Source: Orrella daihaiensis (GTDB taxonomy: Bacteria; Pseudomonadota; Gammaproteobacteria; Burkholderiales; Burkholderiaceae_B). From it: DNA of 64,000 nucleotides. Below are positions 1-9,310 of the stretch, in pieces (position 1 is the first letter of the stretch; the number at the start of each line of letters is the position of its first letter). Made by a program: the position numbers and the translations under genes. The DNA is taken from contig NZ_CP063982.1 of the NCBI RefSeq assembly GCF_022811525.1, positions 1,984,001 through 2,048,000 of the forward strand, written 5' to 3'. Below the pieces are notes generated by a model. That model was not told the DNA's origin. It saw only the letters and a list, made by a program, of their open reading frames with translations, and searched no databases.

Positions 1-2
1 CC

Positions 3-614
3 CACACCAAAACTTTCGATCGCTACTGGGGTCTGGCAAACCGCCTGGTTGCACCGGCCAATCCACCCCATCTGCTGCTGGTTGGCGGGTTAAGCGGTAG
101 CGGCAAGTCCACAGTCTCCAAAGAACTCGTCAGCGTCCTATCTGGGATTCAGTTACGAGCCGATGTCATTCGCAAGCAACTGTTTGCCAGCCATCTCAAT
201 AATCCAAAAGTTCTCTATTCCCGACAAGCCAGTCAAAAAACCTATGCCAAACTGGCAAACATTACCGATACCTTGCTCTTGCAAAGCATGACTGTCATTA
301 TCGATGCCACGTTTTTGTCTCAACCACACATTGATCTTTTCAATAAACTGGCTGGCAAGCACCGAATCAAATTAGCCACAGTCTGGTGCGAAGCACCGGT
401 AGCTGTTTTGAGGCGGCGCATTCAGAAACGCTCCAGACAAGGGTTTGACCCTTCTGATGCCACGATCAAAGTTCTTGCGCAACAGATAGAACGATTAAAA
501 ACCGAACCGCTTACCTGGCCTAATCAACCCTACCGACTTAGCACTGATGGGCCGCGCCGCTATGTGACGTGTCAAATTCACCGCATCTGGACCACCTTGA
601 TCAAAAAACAATGA
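3..614 (+). CDS. P-loop kinase domain protein, C-terminal part (5' end outside the window)
   Basis: The frame is open from the left edge to the stop at 612-614, so about 203 residues of a longer protein are visible. A Walker A motif GLSGSGKST lies at about residues 29-37. It is followed by an acidic and basic stretch (LRADVIRKQLF) that fits the nucleotide-kinase or zeta-toxin-like family COG0645. In many proteobacteria this domain is fused behind an aminoglycoside-phosphotransferase-like domain (COG2187). That N-terminal part would lie outside the window, so the fusion is inference. The first internal ATG, at 273, is not a credible start because it would cut off the Walker A motif. Substrate is unknown. 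The gene ends shortly before the cyd promoter region. Confidence 0.75.
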   Translation, partial: HTKTFDRYWGLANRLVAPANPPHLLLVGGLSGSGKSTVSKELVSVLSGIQLRADVIRKQLFASHLNNPKVLYSRQASQKTYAKLANITDTLLLQSMTVIIDATFLSQPHIDLFNKLAGKHRIKLATVWCEAPVAVLRRRIQKRSRQGFDPSDATIKVLAQQIERLKTEPLTWPNQPYRLSTDGPRRYVTCQIHRIWTTLIKKQ

Positions 615-628
615 CCTTGATTTTGAAA

Positions 629-642
629 TTGACTTAAATCAA
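629..642 (+). promoter_or_regulatory. FNR/Anr-type binding site upstream of cydA
   Basis: TTGACTTAAATCAA reads as two half-sites, TTGAC and ATCAA, around a 4-bp spacer. It matches the FNR/Anr consensus TTGAT-N4-ATCAA at 9 of 10 fixed positions. The centre is at 635.5. That is exactly -41.5 from the start predicted from the TATAAA box at 665-670, the class II activator position. Oxygen-limited induction of bd oxidase by FNR-family regulators is well known. The regulator itself is not in the window. Confidence 0.7.
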
Positions 643-664
643 TCTAATTGCCATCTTCGAGTAC

Positions 665-670
665 TATAAA
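665..670 (+). promoter_or_regulatory. -10 element of the cydA promoter
   Basis: TATAAA matches the sigma-70 -10 hexamer at 5 of 6 positions and predicts a transcription start near 677. There is no good -35 hexamer. This is expected when an FNR-family activator binds over the -35 region, as the site at 629-642 would. The leader to the cydA ATG would be about 62 nt. Confidence 0.6.
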
Positions 671-738
671 CGCAATGCAACATCTATCCTGGTGTTGCCG
701 CACGAGGATGCCGCGCATCCGTCCATGTGGAGCTGACC

Positions 739-2145
739 ATGGAACTCGACCCCCTCTTCATATCGCGACTCCAATTTGCTTTTGTTGTTTCCTTTCACGC
801 CATCTTCCCGGTTTTCACCATTGGTTTGGCTAGCTATATCGCCGTACTGGAAACGTTAGCGCTACGCACCAAGAACCCGCATTGGGAAAAACTCGCCACT
901 TTCTGGACCAAGATCTTTGCCGTGGTATTTGGCATGGGCGTTGTCTCAGGCTTGGTAATGGCCTTTCAGTTCGGCACCAACTGGAGCAACTTTTCTTATA
1001 CCGCCTCAAACTTTCTGGGACCAATCCTGGCTTATGAAGTTGTCACAGCCTTCTTCCTGGAAGCAGCCTTTCTGGGCGTATTGCTGTTTGGGCGCACCAA
1101 AGTACCACCAGGCCTGCATCTGTTGTCGGCTTACATGGTGGCCATCGGCACATTCATCTCTTCTTTCTGGATCCTGTCGGCCAATTCCTGGATGCAAACG
1201 CCTGCTGGCGTCGAAATGCGCGATGGCATGATCCATGTCACAAGCTGGCTGCAAGCGATTTTTAACCCGTCATTCCCCTACCGCTTTGCCCACATGGCGC
1301 TGGCTTCTTTCTTGACTGGCGGATTTGTCGTGGCTGGGGTTTCGGCACTCTACATTCTTAGAGGCCACGCAGTTGAAACCGCGAGCAAGGCCTTAAAGAT
1401 GACCGTTGCCTTGCTGGCCGTGATCGCACCGTTGCAACTCTTCGTAGGCGACGCCCACGGTTTGAACACGCTTGAACATCAGCCCGCCAAAGTCGCTGCC
1501 ATGGAAGGCGCTTGGGATACAGAGTCTGGCTTGCCGCTACTGTTGTTTGCTATTCCTGACCAAGAGGCACAAGAAAACCACTTCGAGATTGGGATCCCGA
1601 AGCTTGCCAGTCTGATTCTGACACATGATCTTGACGGCACGGTTCAAGGCCTGAAGTCATTTCCAGTTGCCGAACAGCCTCCAGTATTCCCCGTGTTCTG
1701 GAGTTTTAGGGTGATGGTTGGCATTGGGATTCTCATGATTGTGGCCAGTCTCTGGGGTGCTTGGTTGACGTGGCGTGGCAAACTGCTGCAATCACGTGGG
1801 TACCTGCGCCTGTTGACCTTCATGATCCCAGCACCATTCATTGCGGTGCTGGCCGGTTGGTTTGTCACCGAGATTGGTCGCCAGCCCTATCTCATCTACG
1901 GCATGATGACTGCTAGCGAGGCTATCACCCCGAGCCTGCAAGGCTGGATGGCGCTGGTCACACTGATTGGCTATATCGCGGTGTATGCCGTGGTATTTAC
2001 CGCTGGCATCCATTTTCTGCGCAAGCTGATCAACCATGGCATCACCGAGCAGATACAGGTTGTGTCGGATACCGGACGCCCCAAGCGTCCATTATCTGCC
2101 GCCGACCCTCAGCCCGGCAGCGCGCCCTCATTCTTTAACGCTTAA
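739..2145 (+). CDS. cydA: Cytochrome bd-type quinol oxidase subunit I (CIO-like)
   Basis: This is the quinol-oxidising, haem-bearing subunit of the bd terminal oxidase in the inner membrane (468 aa). Haem ligands can be placed by alignment to E. coli CydA: His20, His185 and Met326 (in SFRVMVG). The conserved acidic residues are Glu100 and Glu108. The Q-loop between GDAHG and FPVFWSFR is short, and the protein is about 50 residues shorter than E. coli CydA, as in cyanide-insensitive CioA oxidases. GRQPYLIYG is the conserved C-terminal motif. I chose the ATG at 739 over the in-frame GTG at 727: GGAG sits six bases upstream, and family members begin with M-x-DP. First gene of cydABDC. Confidence 0.95.
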   Translation: MELDPLFISRLQFAFVVSFHAIFPVFTIGLASYIAVLETLALRTKNPHWEKLATFWTKIFAVVFGMGVVSGLVMAFQFGTNWSNFSYTASNFLGPILAYEVVTAFFLEAAFLGVLLFGRTKVPPGLHLLSAYMVAIGTFISSFWILSANSWMQTPAGVEMRDGMIHVTSWLQAIFNPSFPYRFAHMALASFLTGGFVVAGVSALYILRGHAVETASKALKMTVALLAVIAPLQLFVGDAHGLNTLEHQPAKVAAMEGAWDTESGLPLLLFAIPDQEAQENHFEIGIPKLASLILTHDLDGTVQGLKSFPVAEQPPVFPVFWSFRVMVGIGILMIVASLWGAWLTWRGKLLQSRGYLRLLTFMIPAPFIAVLAGWFVTEIGRQPYLIYGMMTASEAITPSLQGWMALVTLIGYIAVYAVVFTAGIHFLRKLINHGITEQIQVVSDTGRPKRPLSAADPQPGSAPSFFNA

Positions 2146-2161
2146 CGTAAAGGAGACGATC

Positions 2162-3160
2162 ATGTATGACTTTACGTACCTGTGGGTTGCCATCATTGGT
2201 TTTGGTGTGTTGATGTACGTGCTGGCTGACGGTTTTGATTTGGGTGTTGGCATGCTGTTTCCATTTGCCAAGGATGAGTCTGAACGCGACATCATGATGA
2301 ATTCTGTTGCACCAGTTTGGGATGGCAATGAAACTTGGTTGATTCTCGGTGGTGCTGGGCTTTTGGCTGCCTTTCCACTGGTCTACACCGTGTTTTTACC
2401 CGCACTTTATATCGGGGTATTTCTGCTCTTGGCAGGCCTTATATTTCGGGGAGTTGCGTTTGAGTTTCGATTCAAAGCTTCGGCTAAAAACAAACACCTC
2501 TGGAATCTCTCGTTTAGCCTCGGCTCATTTGTCGCCTCGTTTGCGCAAGGTGCCGTGGTGGGCACTTACATCCAGGGCTTTGAAACCGAGAACTTCCGTT
2601 ATGTAGGCGGCGCGTTTGACTGGCTCACACCCTTTACCGTCATGACTGGACTTGGTGTGGTCGTTGGTTATTCACTGCTTGGCGCCACTTGGCTAGTGCT
2701 TAAGACCGAGGGCCAACTGCAAGACCGAGTTCGTCAGTGGGCACGCAAGCTTCTGATTGCGATGATGGCGTTTTTTGCGATTGTTAGCCTGTGGACACCC
2801 ATGATCGATAGCTACGTCAATGATCGCTGGTTTGGCAACATCACCTGGATCTGGATCTTGCCGGCACTTACCGCCTTTCTCGCACTGATGGTGTGGCGCT
2901 GGATCAACAAGCGATATGATGCCTTACCCTTTATCGGCACCATCGGTTTGTTCGCCCTGTTTTATGGTGGCCTGCTCTTTAGCAAGTGGCCCTATGTTGT
3001 GCCGCCAAACTACACTTTCCACGATGCGGCCTCAGCGCCAGAGAGCCAGTTATTCCTGCTTGTAGGGGTTCTATTTGTGGTGCCGTTTGTCTTGATGTAT
3101 ACAGCATGGACGTATTACGTCTTTAGAGGCAAAGTCACCAGTGCAAGCGGATACCACTGA
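2162..3160 (+). CDS. cydB: Cytochrome bd-type quinol oxidase subunit II
   Basis: This is the second integral membrane subunit of the bd oxidase (332 aa), with about eight predicted membrane helices. The N-terminus LADGFDLGVGML and the following WDGNETWLILGGAGLLAAFP are hallmark CydB sequences. Its length fits the short CioB group. The ATG at 2162 is preceded by AAAGGAG and lies 16 bp after the cydA stop. A frame-consistent upstream extension exists but lacks family similarity. The 3' end overlaps the GTG of cydD by 20 bp, so there is no room for the small CydX subunit gene that follows cydB in E. coli. Confidence 0.95.
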   Translation: MYDFTYLWVAIIGFGVLMYVLADGFDLGVGMLFPFAKDESERDIMMNSVAPVWDGNETWLILGGAGLLAAFPLVYTVFLPALYIGVFLLLAGLIFRGVAFEFRFKASAKNKHLWNLSFSLGSFVASFAQGAVVGTYIQGFETENFRYVGGAFDWLTPFTVMTGLGVVVGYSLLGATWLVLKTEGQLQDRVRQWARKLLIAMMAFFAIVSLWTPMIDSYVNDRWFGNITWIWILPALTAFLALMVWRWINKRYDALPFIGTIGLFALFYGGLLFSKWPYVVPPNYTFHDAASAPESQLFLLVGVLFVVPFVLMYTAWTYYVFRGKVTSASGYH

Positions 3161-4877
3161 TTCCGACACATTGTCCGTTGACTCGAGGCCGGCGTCCAAA
3201 TCAGCGTCGGCCTCTTTTCTGGGACATATCAAGAAAGAGGCTAAGCCCTCGTTAAGGCTTTTTAGCTTGGCTGCTGCCATGGCGACTATCGGCACGGTGG
3301 CCTTTAGTGCTGCGGTTGCGCTGATCGTCGATGCCGCCATGCACGAGCAAACGCCGCCTGCCTGGCTATGGCTGCTGGGGATAGCTGGCATCGGCACGCG
3401 TCTTTTAGCCAACCTCTGGCGCGACCGCATTGCCCAGACACTCTCGGTCGCCGTGCGCACTCGTCTCAGAGACGAGCTTACCGCTCAAACCACGCAAAGC
3501 GGTCCTCATCTGCTGGCCCGTCAAGGCAACACCGCTTGGTGGGCACACCAGTGTCTCGAGCAAATTGATGCGCTGCATGGGTATCTGGCGCGCTACTTGC
3601 CAGCCAAGCAGGCAACGGCCATCATTCCCGTGATCATCATCGCGGTGACACTGGCCACAGACTGGATAGCCGGCTTGTTGATTCTGTTGGCCACACCCAT
3701 CATCCCGATTTTTATGATCTTGATTGGTTGGGGCACAGAGAGCGTTCATCGGGCGCAGCAAGATCAACAAGCATCACTGGCGGCCCACTTGATGGACCGT
3801 CTACAAGCATTGCCCTGGCTGCGACGCATGGGTGCGATTAAACAAACCGAGCTTGGCGTTGAACAAGCTGCGCAGGACTATCGCAAGATTTCCATGCGGG
3901 TGCTGCGCGTGGCCTTTCTATCTTCAGCCACACTCGAGTTCTTTAGCGCTGTCTCCATTGGTCTGATGGCCATCTACATCGGTTTTGCGCTCATTGGGTT
4001 AGTCAGTTTTGGACCGGCTGACCAGATCACGCTGGCCACTGGTCTATTTATGTTGATGTTGGCACCAGAGTGCTTCATGCCGCTCAGACAACTAGCGCAG
4101 GCTCACCACGACATGAATGCGGCCAAAGCCAGTGCTGAGGTGTTGCAGCCATTGTTCTCTGATCTAGCCGGTCAAACTGCGCATACCCAAAACATGCCCC
4201 AAACCACATCCGAATCCCATCTATGGGCTGATACAGGCCAACCCGTTGCCGCACGCGTGGATAAGGTCACCGTGACTTGGCCTGACGCTCATACGCCAGT
4301 ACTCGCTGACATCGATTTGATTGTTCCTCAAGGGGAGATCCTTGGCATTGCAGGTGACAGCGGTCAAGGCAAATCCACACTTATCCAGTTGTTGACAGGC
4401 TTTATTACGCCGGTCTCTGGCAGAGTCACCCGTGACAGACACTGGGCTGGGCTCGCTCAGCGTCCACACTTGTTTCACGCAACTTTGAGAGACAACTTAC
4501 TGCTTGGCAGTCAAACGACGTTAACGGATGTAGAGCTGGAATCTGCGCTTTGCAAGGTAGGGCTACCGATACCCAATCCGCTGCTGCCAAAAGGGCTAGA
4601 CACACAGATCGGCGAAACCAACCTGGGTGTCTCTGGCGGCCAAGCGCAACGCATCGCCCTGTGCCGGGCCATGATCAGTGGTGCAAAGCTTTGGCTACTC
4701 GATGAGCCCACCGCAGCCTTGGATGCTGACACCCGCGATAACTTGCTTGATGCCATGCTGCTGCACGCCAAAACACATCAAATCACACTCATCATCGCCA
4801 GCCATGACAGCGAAGTGTTAGCGCGCTGCGATCGGGTAGTCACCATCGCACACGGCCGGCTTGAGGTGCGTACATGA
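3141..4877 (+). CDS. cydD: Thiol reductant ABC exporter subunit CydD
   Basis: This is one half of the heterodimeric CydDC ABC exporter. In E. coli that exporter moves glutathione and cysteine to the periplasm and is needed for bd oxidase assembly. The protein has 578 aa. An N-terminal six-helix exporter domain occupies about residues 30-320. A nucleotide-binding domain follows, with Walker A GDSGQGKST, signature VSGGQ and Walker B LWLLDEPTAALD. The start is a GTG at 3141 inside the cydB end, with AGAGG about ten bases upstream. Other starts are possible because the first 30 residues are not conserved. It overlaps cydC by the sequence ATGA. Confidence 0.92.
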   Translation: MQADTTDSDTLSVDSRPASKSASASFLGHIKKEAKPSLRLFSLAAAMATIGTVAFSAAVALIVDAAMHEQTPPAWLWLLGIAGIGTRLLANLWRDRIAQTLSVAVRTRLRDELTAQTTQSGPHLLARQGNTAWWAHQCLEQIDALHGYLARYLPAKQATAIIPVIIIAVTLATDWIAGLLILLATPIIPIFMILIGWGTESVHRAQQDQQASLAAHLMDRLQALPWLRRMGAIKQTELGVEQAAQDYRKISMRVLRVAFLSSATLEFFSAVSIGLMAIYIGFALIGLVSFGPADQITLATGLFMLMLAPECFMPLRQLAQAHHDMNAAKASAEVLQPLFSDLAGQTAHTQNMPQTTSESHLWADTGQPVAARVDKVTVTWPDAHTPVLADIDLIVPQGEILGIAGDSGQGKSTLIQLLTGFITPVSGRVTRDRHWAGLAQRPHLFHATLRDNLLLGSQTTLTDVELESALCKVGLPIPNPLLPKGLDTQIGETNLGVSGGQAQRIALCRAMISGAKLWLLDEPTAALDADTRDNLLDAMLLHAKTHQITLIIASHDSEVLARCDRVVTIAHGRLEVRT

Positions 4878-6511
4878 CGATCTGGCGCTACCTGTTAAAG
4901 CTATACCAGCCTCGTGCAGGCTGGTTACTCATTGCATTTCTCAGTCTTACCGTGACCTGGTTATCGGCAGCCGCACTGCTGGCTGTCTCTGGCTGGTTCA
5001 TCACCGCTTGCGCCATGGCGGGTCTTGGACTTATTGTGAACCTGAATATATTCACACCATCAGCGGCCATTCGAGGTCTAGCCATCTTGCGCACCGCGGG
5101 TCGCTACGCCGAACGAGTCATCGGACACGAGGCTATTTTGCGAACGCTAGCCGATTTACGTATTCGGGCTTTTGTGGCGATGGCAGTACGTCCAGCAAAA
5201 GACATCGATGACCGTCGCTATGCCGATCTGGTCAATCGATTAACCGCTGATGTTGACACCTTGGATGGCGTGCCACTTCGAGTAATAGGCCCTCTGTTGG
5301 CGGCTTTTCTAACATGGATAGCAGTTGTTGTCATTGGCGCTATCTGGGGTGGCACTGTAATCGCTAGCGTGATTGGACTAGGCGGGCTCGTAACATTTGC
5401 CCTGTCGGCTTGGCTTGCGCGGACGGGTCACGCTAAGGGCCGCGCTGTGATTCAAGCACGTGTCGAGCAGCGGATAGCCATAAGCGATCACTTTGGCGGG
5501 TTGGGTGACCTTCTTGCCTATGGAAAAGCAGATGCCTCCCAGCAACGGTTGCAAATACTTGAGCAAGCCCAGAGCGCCAGACTCATGGATCAGGAGCGTT
5601 ATGCAAGCTGGTCTGAACACGGCGTGCAGGCCTTGACAGCATTGATGACACTCGTTGTGTTGGCACTGGGTTGGCCTGCACTTGACCCGGCTGTGGTGAC
5701 ATTGCTGGCACTCATGACGCTGGGCATGAACGAAGCGCTTGGAACGTTACCAGGTGCTTTCTGGCGTGTGGGTGAATCAACCGAAGCCGGTCAAAGGCTG
5801 ATGGATCTTGAATCCATCTCTACTGAAAGCAAGACCCCGCCAAACAACACCAGCACAATCGTCGGGAACCCTTCAGTTAGCGCCATCGACATCCAGCAAC
5901 TGTCTTGTCAGCGCCAGCCCGACACCCGTCAGTTCCTGACAGCGCGGTTAGAGCCAGGCAAACCATTGATCATTCATGGCCAAAGCGGCACTGGCAAATC
6001 CAGTCTGTTGGCGACACTGGCTGGTGAGCTTGCGCCTGTAGCCGGAGGCGTCATGTTCGGCAACATCGACCTATTGGCACTGGAGGATGACCAGCGTTAC
6101 GGCTTTGTCGGGTTCCTCAGTCAAAACGATCAATTACTGGACCTGACGATTCGGGAGTTTTTAAGCCTAGGTCTTGATGACGTCAGTGATGACAATCTGC
6201 GTCAAGTACTCTACGCCGTCGATCTACTGGCTACATTGGACAACACTCAAGATGGCTTTGACTACCGCCTCGGTGTTGGTGGCAGTCGGATTTCTGGCGG
6301 TCAAGGCAGACGACTGCAATTGGCTGCATTGCTCTTGCGAGATCCCGCATTAGTGCTGCTTGACGAGCCATTTCGCGGGCTGCAAAACGATCTGATTCAG
6401 ACCATAATCGAGCGAATTAGACCTTGGCTATCTGGCCGTTGCTGTGTGATTGTTACTCACGACCCATCAGCCGTGCCCAAAAACTGGCCACGCATTCAAT
6501 GGCCAGTGTAA
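4874..6511 (+). CDS. cydC: Thiol reductant ABC exporter subunit CydC
   Basis: This is the partner half of CydDC (545 aa). The N-terminal membrane domain contains the conserved segment RTAGRYAERVIGHEA near residue 75, typical of CydC. The ATPase domain has Walker A GQSGTGKSS, signature RISGGQGRR and Walker B ALVLLDEP. The H-loop is present as VTHDPSA. The ATG overlaps the cydD stop (ATGA), indicating translational coupling. It is the last gene of the operon. No clear rho-independent terminator follows. Confidence 0.93.
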   Translation: MTIWRYLLKLYQPRAGWLLIAFLSLTVTWLSAAALLAVSGWFITACAMAGLGLIVNLNIFTPSAAIRGLAILRTAGRYAERVIGHEAILRTLADLRIRAFVAMAVRPAKDIDDRRYADLVNRLTADVDTLDGVPLRVIGPLLAAFLTWIAVVVIGAIWGGTVIASVIGLGGLVTFALSAWLARTGHAKGRAVIQARVEQRIAISDHFGGLGDLLAYGKADASQQRLQILEQAQSARLMDQERYASWSEHGVQALTALMTLVVLALGWPALDPAVVTLLALMTLGMNEALGTLPGAFWRVGESTEAGQRLMDLESISTESKTPPNNTSTIVGNPSVSAIDIQQLSCQRQPDTRQFLTARLEPGKPLIIHGQSGTGKSSLLATLAGELAPVAGGVMFGNIDLLALEDDQRYGFVGFLSQNDQLLDLTIREFLSLGLDDVSDDNLRQVLYAVDLLATLDNTQDGFDYRLGVGGSRISGGQGRRLQLAALLLRDPALVLLDEPFRGLQNDLIQTIIERIRPWLSGRCCVIVTHDPSAVPKNWPRIQWPV

Positions 6512-6900
6512 ACAAAACCTTACCAAGCCACGGCTACTAATTAAAGCCCTCTTAAACCACCGTTATCGCCCTAAATACCCAGTTAGACTTTCTTCGCATA
6601 GAAGAATAAACGGGGCTGAAACGCTTAAGCAAACAGATTGATCTGGCACAACCTCTTGTTGGTTTATAAGCCTAGACTCAACACATAATAGTTAACATAG
6701 TCCAGTAAGAATAATTTTTCACCTCGTTTTGTATTTCGTAGTGAGCAAGGGATCTTATTGGCAAATCTTTTTTCGCTTGTTAATACACCGATCAGAATAT
6801 CAATGATAGGTTTGTAACCGACTCAACCGACCAAGAATAAAGTAAGACGACGATAACGGCAGGAGCGGCTTTCTTCTGCTGCCAACGGAGCAGTCATAAT
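6512..6900. other. 389-bp intergenic region between cydC and nrdJ
   Basis: No protein-coding gene is convincing here. The stretch is AT-rich. It holds a short hairpin, TTCTTC-GCATA-GAAGAA, at 6590-6606 without a T-tract. A candidate promoter lies at 6758-6786, and the nrdJ ribosome-binding site GGAG is at 6887-6890. Class II reductase genes can be controlled by NrdR or a cobalamin riboswitch, but I could not find a convincing NrdR box pair or B12-box structure. Confidence 0.6.
6758..6786 (+). promoter_or_regulatory. Candidate sigma-70 promoter for nrdJ
   Basis: TTGGCA (5/6 match to the -35 consensus) at 6758-6763 is separated by exactly 17 bp from TAATAC at 6781-6786. The -10 matches only 3 of 6 positions, so the call is tentative. 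Predicted start is near 6793, giving a leader of about 108 nt. Confidence 0.35.
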
Positions 6901-9291
6901 ATGACCATCCTACAAAACATTACCAACATGCAACCCATCAGCCTCGACGTGTTGGCTGAGAAGTATTTAAAACCAGGCGAACACTCGGCCGACGACATCT
7001 ATCGTCGGGTAGCCCGCGCATTGGCAAGCGTTGAGCCCAAAGACCGGGATCTATGGCAAGACAGGTTTCTAAAGAACTTAAAACGTGGCGCTATTGGGGC
7101 AGGTCGTATTATGAGTGCCGCCGGCACCGACATTGAGGCGACACTCATCAATTGCTTTGTTCAGCCTGTCGGTGACTGTATTCAAGGCAAAGACAAGGAC
7201 GGCTATCCCGGCATCTATGAGGCGTTACGCGAAGCAGCCGAAACCATGCGGCGAGGCGGCGGCGTTGGCTACGACTTCTCGCGCATTCGCCCCAAGGGTG
7301 CGCGTGTCAAGGGTACAGCCTCGATTGCCTCTGGCCCCTGTAGCTATATCAATGTCTTTGATCAGTCATGCTCGACCGTTGAAAGTGCCGGTGCGCGCCG
7401 CGGCGCGCAAATGGGCGTATTGCGTATTGATCACCCTGATGTGCAGGAGTTCATCACGGCCAAACGCACTCCCGGACGCTGGAATAACTTCAATGTATCG
7501 ATCGGGGTCACCGACGCATTCATGCGGGCTGTTGAACAAGATGCGCAATGGGAACTAACTCACACGGCTGAGCCAAGTGAGACGCTTAAGCAAGAAGGAG
7601 CCCACCTGCTTGCCGATGGCCGGTGGGTCTACCGCACGGTACGCGCCCGCGACCTGTGGAACACTGTCATGCAGTCAGCCTACGATTTTGCTGAGCCGGG
7701 AATTTTGTTTTTGGACAACATCAACCGGGACAATAACTTACGCTATTGCGAACGCATCGACGCAACCAATCCATGCGGCGAACAACCACTACCCTCCTAT
7801 GGCTGCTGCGATTTAGGTCCCATTATCCTGACGCGATTTGTAAACCATCCATTTAGCCGTGACGGCGAAGCGTCATTTGACTTCGAGGGGTTTCGCGAAG
7901 TGGTCGCCGTGCAAGTCCGGGCATTGGATAACGTTCTGGATGCCACCTTTTGGCCATTGAAAGAACAGCATGAACAAGCCATGGCCAAACGCCGTATCGG
8001 CGTAGGTTTCACGGGCCTGGGTGACACACTGGTCATGCTTGGCTTACGATACGACCACCACGATGGTCGCGAGATGGCTACGCGCATCGCACGTACCATG
8101 CGTGATGTGGCCTACCGGGCTTCTGTTGAGCTGGCCAAAGAAAAAGGTGCCTTCCCCGAGTTTAATGCGGCGAAATATCTGGAAGCTGGCACGTTTGCTA
8201 GCCGCCTGCCTGAGGACATCAAAGCCGACATTGCCACACATGGCATCCGCAACAGCCACCTGATCTCGATTGCTCCGACCGGCACAGTGAGCCTGGCATT
8301 TGCCGACAATGCGTCAAACGGTATTGAGCCCGCATTCTCATGGCGCTACCAACGTAAAAAACGTGAAGCCGATGGCACGACTCAAGAGTATGCAGTCGAA
8401 GACCACGCTTGGCGCTTATATCGCGAGCTCGGTGGCAATGTAGACAACCTGCCAAACTATTTCATCTCTGCGCTTGAGCTATCAGCTGACGACCACATCG
8501 CCATGATGGAAGCAGTTCAACCCTATGTAGATACTGCCATTTCCAAGACCGTCAATATCCCGGCAGACTACCCCTATGAGGACTTCAAACAGCTTTATGT
8601 TCAAGCCTGGAAGGCCGATCTCAAAGGTCTTGCTACCTATCGGCCCAACAACATTTTGGGATCAGTGCTTTCAACTGCGCCAGAGCCTGCCAAGGCCGGG
8701 GTATCTGCCGTGGATCCAATGCGTACAGTCATCGAAAAGCGTCCCAAAGGTGGCTTGCCAGCGGTGGCAGAGAAGATCGAATACGTTACCCAGGAGGGAC
8801 AAAAGACGCTCTATATCGTTGTGTCATTCATCCCGGTTTCCGACCCTGACACGGGACAGAGCATCGAGCGCGCAATTGAATTCTTTATGCCGGTAGGTCA
8901 AAGCGACCAGTCGCAACAATGGATTACCGCTAGTATGCGCCTGTTGTCACTCGCTGCTCGTGGCGGCTTTCTCGAACGTGCCTTAAGTGACATGCGTAAA
9001 GTCGTTTGGGACCGAGGTCCGGTTCGCTTGGGCACAGCCCTGAAATCTGACGGCACGCAGATACCACGTTGGCACGATTCAGAAGTGGCAGCGATCGCCT
9101 ACGCTGTGCAACGGATCATTGACCAGCGCCGGGGTCTCGTCGCCGAAGGCTCTCAAGCAGATGAGCCCGACAGCGGCAAGCACCCAACCATGACCGGGCG
9201 CAAATGCCCCGAGTGCGGTGCATACGCCATGATCCGCAAAGACGGATGCGATTACTGCACGGCATGCGGCAGTATTGGCAGCTGCGGCTAA
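6901..9291 (+). CDS. nrdJ: Adenosylcobalamin-dependent (class II) ribonucleoside-diphosphate reductase
   Basis: This enzyme makes deoxyribonucleotides using a thiyl radical generated from adenosylcobalamin, independently of oxygen (796 aa). Visible features are the reducible active-site Cys85 (in INCFV), the radical site N290-P-C292-G-E294, and the phosphate-binding APTGTVSLAF loop. The C-terminal tail carries six cysteines at 769, 772, 783, 786, 789 and 795. These resemble a zinc ribbon plus the shuttle cysteines that reduce the active-site disulfide. The ATG at 6901 has GGAG ten bases upstream. No nrdAB or nrdD is in the window. The organism must make or import B12. Confidence 0.95.
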   Translation: MTILQNITNMQPISLDVLAEKYLKPGEHSADDIYRRVARALASVEPKDRDLWQDRFLKNLKRGAIGAGRIMSAAGTDIEATLINCFVQPVGDCIQGKDKDGYPGIYEALREAAETMRRGGGVGYDFSRIRPKGARVKGTASIASGPCSYINVFDQSCSTVESAGARRGAQMGVLRIDHPDVQEFITAKRTPGRWNNFNVSIGVTDAFMRAVEQDAQWELTHTAEPSETLKQEGAHLLADGRWVYRTVRARDLWNTVMQSAYDFAEPGILFLDNINRDNNLRYCERIDATNPCGEQPLPSYGCCDLGPIILTRFVNHPFSRDGEASFDFEGFREVVAVQVRALDNVLDATFWPLKEQHEQAMAKRRIGVGFTGLGDTLVMLGLRYDHHDGREMATRIARTMRDVAYRASVELAKEKGAFPEFNAAKYLEAGTFASRLPEDIKADIATHGIRNSHLISIAPTGTVSLAFADNASNGIEPAFSWRYQRKKREADGTTQEYAVEDHAWRLYRELGGNVDNLPNYFISALELSADDHIAMMEAVQPYVDTAISKTVNIPADYPYEDFKQLYVQAWKADLKGLATYRPNNILGSVLSTAPEPAKAGVSAVDPMRTVIEKRPKGGLPAVAEKIEYVTQEGQKTLYIVVSFIPVSDPDTGQSIERAIEFFMPVGQSDQSQQWITASMRLLSLAARGGFLERALSDMRKVVWDRGPVRLGTALKSDGTQIPRWHDSEVAAIAYAVQRIIDQRRGLVAEGSQADEPDSGKHPTMTGRKCPECGAYAMIRKDGCDYCTACGSIGSCG

Positions 9292-9310
9292 GCGGCTGCC
9301 TCCTTCAGTT

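Noticed and set aside
6590..6606. Hairpin TTCTTC-GCATA-GAAGAA as a cydC terminator
   Set aside because: The stem is AT-rich and has no following T-tract.
6681..6696. Possible NrdR box upstream of nrdJ (ACACATAATAGTTAAC)
   Set aside because: Only about half of the positions fit the NrdR consensus and there is no second box at the usual spacing.
6512..6900. Possible cobalamin riboswitch before the B12-dependent reductase gene
   Set aside because: I could not identify a B12-box or the multi-helix core by eye. An Rfam covariance-model search would settle it.
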